DNA from: Gigaspora margarita
Taxonomy: Eukaryota; Glomeromycota; Glomeromycetes; Diversisporales; Gigasporaceae
Assembly: GCA_009809945.1 (NCBI GenBank)
Contig: WTPW01000985.1
Coordinates: 134,136-198,135, forward strand
Length of the DNA stretch: 64,000 nt
Reading direction: 5' to 3'
The notes beneath the pieces are model-generated. The model was not told the DNA's origin, did not search any database, and worked only from the letters and a program-made list of their open reading frames with translations. The stretch's first letter is position 1. Each line of letters opens with the position of its first letter. The translations under genes and the position numbers were made by a program. Shown here piece by piece: positions 23,610-34,886 of this stretch.

Positions 23610-24398
23610 TATAAGGGTGAGTCAATAGAAATCAAGCAAATTTTTTTAAGTAACTTTTTTTAAAAGTTTAAATTAAAATAATTTAATTTGTGATCCGTAT
23701 ACCAACCAGTGAAAATATATAGTAAAATGTGGGATTAATTAATTAGTGTTTTTTCAAATTTCAGGAATCTGGCACTGTCCGAGCAATAGCGACTTTTTTC
23801 ACTAAGCTAACCTTTCTTTTCCACTAAACGAAAGTTGTAGAGCACATTCTTGCGATTCTAACCATGGTAAAATCATTAAAATCGGCCCAGTAGATCACAA
23901 GATATCGTTAAAAAACTTTTCGCGACCATATAAAGTTCCTATGTAAACAATAATATTGTTTACATAGGAACTTTATATGGTCGCGAAAAGTTTTTTTAAC
24001 GATATCTTGTGATCTACTGGGCCGATTTTAATGATTTTACCACGGTTAGAATCGCAAGAATGTGCTCTACAACTTTCGTTTAGTGGAGAAGAAAGGTTAA
24101 CTTAGTGAAAAAAGTCGCTATTGCTCAGACAGTGCCAGATTCCTGAAATTTGAAAAAACACTAATTAATTAACCCCACATTTTACTATATATTTTCACTG
24201 ATTGGTATACGGATCACGAATTAATAAAAACTTGATCAAATTCGATAAATATTTTTTAAATTAATTCTATAAATGTATAAAATTGATTTAAAAAATTTAA
24301 TCAAATTTGATTAAATTTTTGTTAAATTATTTCTGTTCAAAGTTTCAAAAAAATTTTATTATAAAAAATTTGCTTGATTTCTATTGACTTATCCCATA
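23610..24398. mobile_element. Near-perfect long foldback element
   Basis: The inner arms, 23,684-23,950 and 23,956-24,223, are almost perfect inverse copies around a 5-base loop at 23,951-23,955. An outer pair (gagtcaatagaaatcaagca at about 23,618 and its inverse near 24,372-24,392) extends the element but is separated by unequal spacers. Arms include GGCCCAGTAGATCACAAGAT. The near-identity of the arms implies recent formation or gene conversion. No ORF and no clear target duplication. Confidence 0.85.
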
Positions 24399-25149
24399 TA
24401 TAGTTTATTATAATAATAACTTTATAACAATATATTTTTGCCAATTGGGCATAAACAAGTTTTTTTAAAGAGTATTATTATATTAAATCATATTTGCTGA
24501 TCAAAATTTAAATATACTTTTTAAAAAACTCAGCCTATATTTACTCTATATCTAACCAAAAAAAAATACAATTTATTTAATATTTAGATTATAAATTATT
24601 TATTTAGTATACTCAAGAAATTCTTAACCTTGAAATTTACAACACTGAAGTTGAAGAACAGAGTTATGGGCTATACATTGTGCTATATTATAGTAGTAAG
24701 AAATTATAAGCATTATTATAATTAAGATTATAACAAATTTAGAACAATGGTAATACATGTATTAGCAATAAATATATATTAATTATGAAAAGTAGATTTC
24801 TAAAATCTTGATTTGTAAAAAGCAATAGTTATTTGTATAAATTTTTTTATTTAGTATAAGCTTTATTTATGTTTTATATTTTGTTATTATTTGTATATAG
24901 AGATACAAGGTAAAACTATGCAAAGCATTATTGTATAAACCAAGTAAGAACATAAATAAATTAGTAACAAAAAATCTGAATATTAAAAACAAACAAAAAA
25001 AAAAGCAAAAAAACCCCCCAAAACCCTCTGCTTATATATTACATAATGCTAAGAATATTAAGCAAAATATAGTTAGAGTATAGGTTAGTTGTAAGCTATC
25101 AATATTGCCAAATAAGATAGTACAATATCTACACTATTGTAATAGTAAC
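24399..25149. other. AT-rich interval without a gene
   Basis: No coding, RNA or complete mobile-element signature recognised. Confidence 0.5.
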
Positions 25150-25945
25150 TAGTGGTAGTAAATGATCTGATTATTTGCAAATTTTACAAATAACCTTGGA
25201 TCATTTAGAAATAACTTGTGACCAAATGACTATGATCATTTAAAAATAACTAAGGTTATTTGAGAATCATTTAGTTATTAGACCATCATGCTTATAAAGT
25301 TTGTATTCTATATTTAATATTTTCTAAATAGATTGATCAACTTTAACTGCATAACAATAATGCATATATATAGGTTTTGAAGTAAGCTAGATTGGGCTAG
25401 GTATTTGTAGACTCGAGCCCAAACTCAATAAAAGTTTATATACCAGTTTCATCTAGAAATAGTAAATAACTTGATTATTGGATCGAAATTTAAATAACTT
25501 CAAGCTATTAAATCATGACAAGATCAATTTGGTTATTAAATTTATTTAGTTCATTGGCATTTAAAATAATTTTATTGGTTGAATTGTTTGTATAAAAAGT
25601 TATCAAACTTTATTACTTTTCTTATTAATAATCTTAGCTATAGATTAAAGTTCCAAATTTTACTATATCAATTAATATTTATGTCTTAAATAAGGTGTTC
25701 AAAATATGCAGTTTATTATTTTAAACAACTTTACTTAAAACATAAATATTAATTGACTTATAGCTACAATTATTGATTATATTTGAATTTTGTTTGGTGA
25801 CCAATTTTAATTGGCTAAGAACATTAGGATATTAACTAATATATATTAAATGACCTTCTAGGTTATTTGAGCTTTAAAATGATCCAATGACTAGTTATTT
25901 GTCATTTGGATCATTTGGATCATTTTAGATTATTTACTATCACTA
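25150..25945. mobile_element. hAT-like MITE (TAAATGATC family), decayed copy
   Basis: Inverted ends TAGTGGTAGTAAATGATCTG and (inverse) TAGTGATAGTAAATAATCTA, with degenerate 8-bp flanks ATAGTAAC and GTAGTAAT. Collinear with 37,457-38,193, which keeps GTCATT/AATGAC words where this copy mostly has ATCATT/AATGAT or AATAAC. Differences run mainly from G or C to A or T. Confidence 0.75.
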
Positions 25946-26943
25946 GTAGTAATAAGAAAAACCAACATTTTTATAGTATAGTTATTGGAAAATTAACAAA
26001 AAGTAAATGTTTAAAATATTAGATCAATTTGAAAAAATTAAAAATATAGTCATTGATATTCTTGTAGATAATTTGCAATATAAATAGCAAAATGCTTTAG
26101 TTAATAAAGAAATACTAATTAGTTTTAATAGAACTTTCTGATAGTAGCAAAAGTTAGAAATTCAAATTGGTTTGAAAATTTTAAACTATCAACTATCAAG
26201 CCAAAACTGGTTATTAATTAGCTACCCAAAATTAAAACTAATTACCAAATTAAATAAGGTAATATGAGTATCTAATTAAATTAAGTAATACAAATATCTA
26301 TTTATATTAGATAATGTGAATACAACTAGTGAATAAATTTTTAGTTAATGAATATAAATAAAATAAAATATTATCAATAAATAAATAAAATTGTAATAAA
26401 TACAAAAATAGTATAAATAGGGTTTTTTTTTGTTTTTTTTTTTTATTTTATACAATAAATATTACATTATATGGCAAATTATATATCAAATAGGCTTATA
26501 AAATATATTTTTTTTATTATATTTTAGACCATCTCTAATCCTAACTCGTTTGATTCAAGTTATAACAATTTTTGACCTGTGAACTGTTGGGTTAGAACAC
26601 TAGTCAGGCTGGATCAAACTATATTTTAAGTTAAGCAACTATTTATTTATACTAGATACTAAGATAAATTGAACATTTATTGTCAGAAAATGCCTGAAGC
26701 TAGAAATTAGAGGTCTCGATTTAAAACTATAAGCTCTGCTAAAATCCAATTATACTCTTTTATTATAAATCCTAACTCTAAATTCTAATCTAACTATAAA
26801 AAAAATTGTACAAAATGTATTCCAAAATTTTTTGTAAATTTCATATTAAAATATTTAAAATTTCTAGCTTTAGTCATTTCCAGCTTCAGCTATAACATTT
26901 TTTTATATCTAGTTATTAACCAGATATTCATCTATTATATTAA
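25946..26943. other. AT-rich interval without a gene
   Basis: No supported gene. A stretch near 26,690 (gaagctagaaattagaggtctcgattt) shares the word agaggtctcgattt with about 59,705-59,720, suggesting unclassified repeats. Confidence 0.4.
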
Positions 26944-27295
26944 AAGTAGAGTGAATATCGATCATTTTTACTAGTGATCACATTACTGATTTTTTTACAA
27001 TAACATTCAATTGAAATCAGGTGATAATCATATGATATTTATGTTGTATAATCTAGACAAATTTCGATCAACCTAGGAAGAATTAATGATATATGCAAGT
27101 ATGTTTTTTTAAAAAAATACAGGGGTTCAAATTATTATAATTAGAATTAGAAGGGTCTAATATATCTACCCCAAAACTTTTATGAAAATTGATTATATTT
27201 TTAAAAACTTTTATATATAACATGTGTTCGATTTTTGTGTAATATTTTTTTGGTTGATCTACATATATAAGAAATGATCTACATTCACCCTATCC
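26944..27295. mobile_element. TTAA-flanked MITE, copy 3
   Basis: TTAA at 26,940-26,943 and 27,296-27,299. Ends AAGTAGAGTGAATATCGATC and (inverse) GGATAGGGTGAATGTAGATC. 352 bp, very similar to 18,262-18,612 throughout. No ORF. Confidence 0.88.
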
Positions 27296-27348
27296 TTAAA
27301 ACCAGTTTTACAAAACCATAAACTAATTAAAAATTTTTGGTTCGGTAA

Positions 27349-27501
27349 TAGGAGTGACAAAAATCAGGTGATTTTTTAGAAAGAGAGAGAGGTAAAAAAT
27401 GTTGAAATTATATATAGAAACCTGACCAAATTTATATTAAAAAGGGGGGAAGGGGAGTAGACCTCTAATAAAAAATAATCAGGTGATTAATGACACAGCC
27501 C
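27349..27501. mobile_element. ~153 bp TAA-flanked MITE, copy 1
   Basis: TAA at 27,346-27,348 and 27,502-27,504. Subterminal inverted words AATCAGGTGATT lie near both ends. Copies at 42,341-42,494 and 43,384-43,536 have the same size and the same flanks. The right-hand TAA is also the left flank of the next element. Confidence 0.85.
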
Positions 27502-27504
27502 TAA

Positions 27505-28411
27505 GGGGGCTTCCAGAAATTATGTAATTTTTTAGTGGGTGGGTGAGGTCCCGAAAATATCAGGTTATTATTATAATTCTGGTCAAAATTTTATAATTCT
27601 GGCCAAAAGTATAAAATTATAAAATTATTCATAACTATTGATCTACTGGACCAATTTAGATGATTTAACTACCAAAATGTTCGTCTCACTGAGACGATTC
27701 TAACAAGCTCAAAATCGTTAAAATCTAATCACAGAGTCCCAAGATCGTTCAACTTTTGTGTAATTTTAATAGTGATTTTTTAGAATCACTAAGTAAATAT
27801 CTTTAATATTGAATAACTTTTGATCCACTGGCCCGTTTTGGATGATTTAACTACCAAAATGTTCGTCTCAGTGAGACAATTCTAACAAACCCAAAATCAC
27901 TAAATTCTAATCACAGGATTCCAAGATCGATAAAGATTTTATTGTTTGTTTAACAATACAAATCTTTATCGGTCTTGGAATCCTGTGATTAGAATTTAGC
28001 GATTTTGGGCTTGTTAGAATCGTCTCACTGAGACGAACATTTTGGTAGTTAAATCATCCAAAACGGGCCAGTGGATCAAAAGTTATTCAATATTAAAGAT
28101 ATTTACTTAGTGATTTTAAAAATCACTATTAAAATTACACAAAAGTTGAATGATCTTGGGACCCTGTGATTAGATTTTAGCGATTTTGAGCTTGTTAGAA
28201 TCATCTCAGTGAGACGAACATTTTAGTAGTTAAATCATCTAAATTGGTCCAGTATAGCAATAGTTATTATCAATTTCATAAATTGAACATATGAATAAAT
28301 TTTAAAAAATATAAAATTTGATTGGCTAATAGAGTATCAGGTGTGGGTGGGTGGGGTAAAATTTTAAAATTTATTAGTAACAAAAATATTACGTAATTTC
28401 TGGAAGCCCCC
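27505..28411. mobile_element. TAA-flanked palindromic element with GGGGGCTTCC ends
   Basis: GGGGGCTTCCAGAAATTATG and (inverse) GGGGGCTTCCAGAAATTACG ends, with TAA on both sides. Inside are two + modules (about 27,635-27,750 and 27,818-27,935) and two inverted modules (about 27,965-28,085 and 28,142-28,265), related to those in the 22.3 kb element although the termini differ. 907 bp, no ORF. A second copy lies at 56,064-57,321. Confidence 0.88.
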
Positions 28412-28497
28412 TAATAGGTTATATGATTATCCAAATAGTAGATTGAACACTAGTGAAAGTAGTTCAAAAAAGGTAATAATAACAATAATGAAAACTA

Positions 28498-29152
28498 TCT
28501 CTTAAACCATATTCCGGGCAAATTTGCCTGGAAGTTTTAGATATATTTACAATTTTTTAAATAAAATAAAAGTTTATTAAGAATATAGAGTATACTTTAT
28601 TTATAGAATATTTTCTTTAAAATATATTTTATAAACTTTATTATAAAAATTTTTTAAAATTATTAATAAACTTTAAAGTAATAAAAGTTTAAAGTTTTTA
28701 ATTTAAAATTTTTATTATAAAGCTTTTTTTTAGATTTTCTTAAATTTTATATGTTCCCGTCTATAAAAAAAAATTTACTTCTAATTAAAATCCTAATTTT
28801 TACAAGTAAATCACAAAAGTTGCAATAATTAAAGTTGCAATCCTTTTTATAAACTACAATATTGTATTAGAATGGGGAGCTAGAGCTAATATTTATAGAG
28901 TTTGCCAAGAATATGTAAATAATTTTTTTGGTTGATAAATTTTTTAAAATTTGTCTATTTTTAGCTTATAAGCAACTTAAACATTTTTTCTTATAATATA
29001 AAATTAAATACTACTATAATATAATCTTTATTTTCAAATATTATCAAAAAAAATTTAATTAAATATTTTAAGTTTTAAAAAATATAGATCATAAGCATAT
29101 TTATAGCAATTTTCTAGGCAAATTTGCCTGGAATTGCTTACAGTTTAAGGGA
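28498..29152. mobile_element. TA-flanked MITE with CAGGC palindromes, copy 2
   Basis: TA-flanked ends TCTCTTAAACCATATTC and GTTTAAGGGA. Palindromes CGGGCAAATTTGCCTG (28,515-28,530) and TAGGCAAATTTGCCTG (29,115-29,130) sit just inside the ends, each with one change from perfect symmetry. 655 bp, no ORF. Confidence 0.85.
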
Positions 29153-29215
29153 TAATACAAATAGAACAATTAATTTTTCAAAGATGGTAATCTGAAAGAA
29201 ACAATCTATAACTAT

Positions 29216-29500
29216 TAGGGTTCCGCAAGTTGATTTGATCTTCAAATATTTGAATCAAATATTTGATCAAATTCAAATTCAAATTTGACTATATTTGATT
29301 TGATTAAATTCAAATCTGGCCAAATTTGATTTGATTTGACAAATATTTGATTTGATTTGAAAATTACTATTAAAAATTCAAATTTAAATCAAATTCAAAT
29401 CCAAATATTTGAATCAAATCAAATTCAAATCAGGTTAATTTGATTTGATCAAATTCAAATTGACCCAATATTTGATTTGATTTGAATTTGAGGAACCCTA
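29216..29500. mobile_element. hAT-like MITE, CAAAT-rich, copy 2
   Basis: TAGGGTTCC and GGAACCCTA ends. Flanks ATAACTAT and ATAACCAT form an 8-bp duplication with one difference. An inverted-orientation relative of 17,672-17,957, with nearly the same length (285 and 286 bp). Confidence 0.85.
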
Positions 29501-32007
29501 ATAACCATTGACCAATATGAAGCTTATCTGTTATATAACTAGAAATATAGTATTAATATTGAATTAATTGAACTAGCTTTACTATATTAGTTGCTATATC
29601 AGTATTTTCTACTTGATTATATTAGAAATTACATGATTAATTTAATTAATATATGTGAAAAAACCTCAAACTGGGTTAATATAAATTTTGTTGAATATAT
29701 AAGGTGGTTAGATTTATGGGTATTGATATCTGTTTGTTTCTGTAACTAATTGTTGCTATTATTGAAAAATAGTACAAGAGCAAACAAAACCCATAGATTC
29801 TTTTAACTTTCAATTCTAAATACCTCTTGCAAGATTTGAACAAATCATATCAATTCATACTTTATTGATATCATAGGAATTAGGAACACTTTCTAAAGAT
29901 CTATTGCTTTTTGTTAATAGCTTGGTTAATGCTTTTAATAAAAATCTAACTGAAGCCTTAAAGCCTAGAAAAATATGTATATATATATATTTTTTTTAAG
30001 ACAATTATCTTTCATCACTAGTGCAATGCATTGCTACCCTCTAATTTACCAATTATTTTGTTTGGTTTGATTTTACATTAATCAAAACAAAACAAATAGT
30101 GGCCAGATTAAGATTCAGGTTAGGGTTTGGTAGAAACAATAGTTAAATAACCCCTCTAATTTAAAATTTTACAAGAAATTTTTTTGTTAAGAAAAAATTG
30201 TAGTTTCATAGTCAAAATGTTAAGTTAGAAGTGATTTTTAAAAAAATGCTACTTCGTTTTGATTTCATATTACATCTAATCCTGCATCGATCAGAGGGTG
30301 GTAATGTATAATAAATGATAATACACTTTTTTTAATTAATAAAATTTTTTTAAAAAAAATTATAAAATCGATTTTAATTGGCTAATTGTGCAATGAAGCA
30401 CGTATTGCACATGATTGATTTTAATTGGTCGACTAAGAGATGCACAACTGTGCAAATGATAAAATTCTTAAACCCTTAAAAAAAAACCAAACCTATTAAA
30501 TTTTAATTAGAATAAAAATTAGATAACTTAAATCTATTTGAATCTAAATTACTTTAACCAATTTAAATTAAAAATAAATTTAAATAAATATTAATATTTG
30601 AAATTATCTAAAATAGTATAATACTATAATATAAATTACCATATAATTAATACTTAATAAATTATTAGAATATTAAAATTCAAATTCTTGAATCAAAAAC
30701 CCTATATAAACTAAATCAACTAAAAGTATTTAGATAATTTTAACATTATACAGTACTTTGTTATACTTTTTAATTAGATCAAATTTTATTTTATTGCTTC
30801 AAAAAAAAATAGTATTTGATATTGTAAAGTTGAAAAAAAAATAAATATAAAGTATTTATTATTATTACAAACCTTTATATACAAAATTTGAATCTTTTAT
30901 ATTTTACTAATTTTAAAACCTATAATAGAGCATCCAAGAGTTAATATTATTAAAAATATTTTTTTGAAAATTACACAGTTTGTATTTATAATAAGCAGTA
31001 TAAATATTTAAAAAAATCCAGATTTGATTATTGGTACGTTAATTAATACAAATTATTTATAATCATTAAAAATTTTATAATAATAATAATAAATTATATA
31101 AATAAATTTTAATAAGAAAATCACAATTTTCTAACATTATTTTTACTCAAATCATTTTTTTTTTCAAAAAAGAATATTTTTCTTTGTTTTTTTTTCAAAA
31201 TCTTTATTTCTAATATTGTTATTAAATTCAAAAAAAAATATTTGTATTTTTTTTAATAATAATGTTAAAATTTTTTACAGATCTTATATCGATAATTCTT
31301 CAAAGTTCCTAATATGAGTATAAGAAAATATTGATTTTAAAAATTTAAATAATAGCATAGCGTTGAATTTAAATTTTAATTGGTTATATCTCTCTAAATA
31401 CTAACTCTGGCTCAAATATATATCAAGCTCCTATAAATGGAATTTTTCTTATTGTTCTCTAAATGCGTTTAGGAAAAATTGAAATATTTTTACTATTTTT
31501 AATATAGTTAGACCCAAATCAGCCCACAAAACGGGGGCCCTCTATAACATTCATAGTTTTAACCACCCTCTTTTTTAAACTAGTATTACTCGTGCGCAAC
31601 AATCTTATAGTTACGTACGTATAAACAATTATTATATTTGTTAAACAGATGAAATATTATTTTATTTAATTATATAATTCTTTATAAATTTAGTTTCATT
31701 ATAACTTTAGGAAAAATAACATTAGTTACATAATTTTTTAAGATTTTGGTTGTCATATTTTGATTGATCTTTCTTATTTTAAGTACAAGATAGTAAAGAG
31801 ACCATCTTGAATTATAAAGTTTAAAAACAAAATACTAATAGAAGTCTAGATGTATACGAAGTCGATTCGTTTAAATATCTTACTATATGTCTTAATTATA
31901 TAAATTGGCAATATTGGAATAAAACTTTACAATAATGCCTATTTTCTTAATCAATAAAATGTCTACAATTAAAGTTTCATAATAAATCACATGATCATAG
32001 TGATCAA
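29501..32007. other. AT-rich interval without a gene; one inverted-repeat element
   Basis: At about 30,010-30,475 lies an element with a TGCAATGCATTGCTACCCTC-like left end, an inverse near 30,290-30,320, and an interior related to 9,061-9,397. The rest, including the stretch downstream of the acyltransferase gene, shows no coding signal and is rich in homopolymer runs. Confidence 0.45.
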
Positions 32008-34886
32008 TCATCTGTCCTCCTTATCCCCTTGATATCCTGAATCTTCCTCATTTTCCTTGCCTTTCGACCTTGACATTGATGTCATTATTCGTCTGGTAAC
32101 TGTAGAAAATGGTTGGTCCTTCGGTAATCCAGTCATTGCTTCAACTCTAAATCCTTCGGCAGATCCAAGTGAATTTGCCCTGCTAGCGAGTCGTGTGCTC
32201 GAACCACTTCCCCAACTACTTGTTCTACTACGCCCTGATGCGCTACCGTTGTTCTTTTCAAAAAAGAAAAACACATCGTCTACTTCAGACATATCTCCTG
32301 CCAGGCGTTCCCAGTTGAATACTTTATCGTCAATCCAATCAATTGGAGATTGGAATAAACTTTTGGTCGGAGCCATTGATGAACGTTCAGCTGCCTCAAT
32401 AATTCGGTCAACATCGAAATCCGGGTAAATTTTCGGAGCTAATTCATTAATTAAATCAGTAAGATTGTCGGATAATTGTTCTCGGACTGAACACAAATTC
32501 TCAATAGATGGTCTTGTCCACGGAAGTAATGACAAAAACAGTGGACGGATTGATCTATTAAAATGGTATATTGTAAATTCAAATTTGTTTAAATATTTGT
32601 AAAATTATTCAATAATTAAAGGAATAGCACTTACTTATAAACATCAAGCCCACTCTCTACAAATCGGATAGTTACATAACTGCCTGTTACCAATGTACAA
32701 AACGTTGCTATGGGAGCAAATACTTTCCATTTTAATATCCATCTTTTTCTAAATGATACAAGAACAACGATAAAAGTATAAAAGCTATAAAGAAGAGGTG
32801 TGACAACAAGTGCAACAAGAAGTTTCCACGTAGCAAGAACATCACGACCCGCTATTTTAACAGATGAACTGCGAACTGCTTCTGTTACCATAAATATGAA
32901 GGTGAGATGCCTATCATGATCTTATGAAATAAACAATAAATAAATAAATAAATAAATCAAACCTTCAGCCTTTTTTTTACTAACTTTACGAGCAATTAGT
33001 ACAAGAGGAAGATTTAAAATGAATCTATAATTATAAATAGATAAATATAAAGATGGTTGTAATATGAAAATGAAACATAAAATATTTAAAATAAAAAATT
33101 TCTTACCCTGGTAAACCCAAAATACTCCAGGAAGTCAACACCATTATTCTATACAGCAACAATCCAGCAGCTCTAGGACCTCCAATGGCTGATGTATTTA
33201 CCTGGTGATCTTTTAACCCATAATATTTTAATAATTTGTTATAAGCCATTATTCTTTTACGTATATCTTGTACTCTAGGCTCATCTTTAAAATGTTCATA
33301 TCCAGCGATGAACCTCCGATTCAATTCTACAATTTGAGAAATTTGTAGCTTCCGGTGAGCTGGCTTATACAGACGACGTCCAGCTTGAATAAACTAAAGG
33401 CCAATTAAACACAAAAATATTTATGTATTCTTTTTTTTTTGTTGTTTATTTATATTATTATTTTTTTTTTTTTTGTAAAAAATGTCGATATACATTACGA
33501 CACACACCATTAATGTATCATAATCTGGTGTATTCACGGTAACAGCTCTCAATCCGTTATAAATAGTCTCCAGTAATTTTGAGCAGGCCTCCCGTTTTGA
33601 CGAACCACCTTGTTTATAGTTCTCCACTAATTCAGGGCTGATGGAAATGGGAGCACCAAACTCAACAACGGCACGAGATCGGAAGGAATGAGCATGGAAA
33701 TAATTCAACCCTTATTCAATACGATAAATTACAGATACGTTATTTGATCTAGAAAGAAATGTTATACTTAATATTTAAATAAATTTTAAATTACCACAAG
33801 GCACAATTTTAAGATTTAAATTTGGATTGGCAGCAACAGCACCAAGAGCCATTATAGTGACTCCAGCTGTAAAATGACAGTGTAAGATTAATTTATATGA
33901 AATTATTTTATTATGTATAAAAATTTACCTTTAAGTGGTAATATTTCAGTCCGATCGTGGCTTCCACCTTCAGGAAAAATGCCAATACAATGCCCTGCAT
34001 TCAATCTTTCAAAGACAATATTGTACACAGGCGTTTGGTCAACCTGAGGTATGCATTTAAAAGGTGTACCTTCTGGGTTAGTGAGCATTTCTATAGACTT
34101 CAAGTCTTTGAATTCTCGTTTAACTATCAATTCCGTATCTGATATTATTTGAGTTATTTCTGAAGATCCTCGATCTCCAGGAAGACCAATCTGCCAGCCA
34201 ACTTTGAACTGTTTAGTAAATTCAGTTCCAATACCAATTATACGTGTTGGATCTGTTTTACGATTAAGCAACTGAATTCGTCCTATACCAGGCAGAGCCA
34301 AATCTTGGGGTCGAACAACAGGAACTGATTTCGGATTATGATAGATTTAATAAACGTCATGTAAATTTCCGTCGGATAGAAATAATGAATGATAAATAAT
34401 GTGACTCACTTGCATCGAGATAACGTGCAATAGTGCCAATGCAATTGCGCTGCATAGACTTTTCAGCAATTAAGAATGAAACATGTCGTTGGCAATGTCT
34501 CATTAGAATTAAGGGATCGACAAACTGCAATTAAAATTATATCAATAACAGGAAATTCGATCTATTAAAAACATCCGATTTTGTCAAAAAGAGCAGGTCT
34601 TTGTTTCATTTACACAAATTCTTAGAATTTTAGTATTCCTGCACACATCGACTAACACCTATTTCTATAACATTAACGGCTGTAGTTGCGCCACTAACAC
34701 TGCTCTTTGGTTTACTTTTTTGTCAATAAGGTTTAATTTTACCTGATTCGCGTGGGGAGCCGCAACAAATATTACGGGACCATCTTTTGGAACCTTATGA
34801 GAACCCCGAGGTTTTATTTCGCGGAAAAATACATCTAAAACGATACTGAAAGCACCAGCGGCGATATCATAAGTCTGAAGTGTCAT
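32008..34886 (-). CDS. Glycerol-3-phosphate O-acyltransferase (SCT1/GPT2 type), nine exons
   Basis: Catalyses acyl transfer to glycerol-3-phosphate, the first step of phosphatidate and triacylglycerol synthesis, at the ER membrane (family knowledge). Exons on the minus strand: 34,886-34,743; 34,524-34,410; 34,324-33,929; 33,866-33,795; 33,710-33,508; 33,393-33,107; 33,024-32,963; 32,881-32,635; 32,554-32,008. All introns are GT-AG, 62-218 bp, and phases close to 690 codons plus stop; yeast paralogues are ~740-760. Landmarks: VAAPHANQFVDP (His45, Asp51), IPVVRPQD (87-94), FPEGGSHDRTE (203-213) running into LPLKAGVTIMALGA across intron 3, VPCGLNYF (240-247). Hydrophobic, likely membrane, segments fall near 385-405, 407-418, 447-470 and 480-498. 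A Ser-rich, charged tail follows from about 610. The start has A at -3 and no earlier in-frame domain text. The only intact gene here. The choice between SCT1- and GPT2-like is not possible. Confidence 0.95.

Noticed and set aside
32057-32428. 123-codon + frame
   Set aside because: Antisense shadow of the last exon of the acyltransferase gene.
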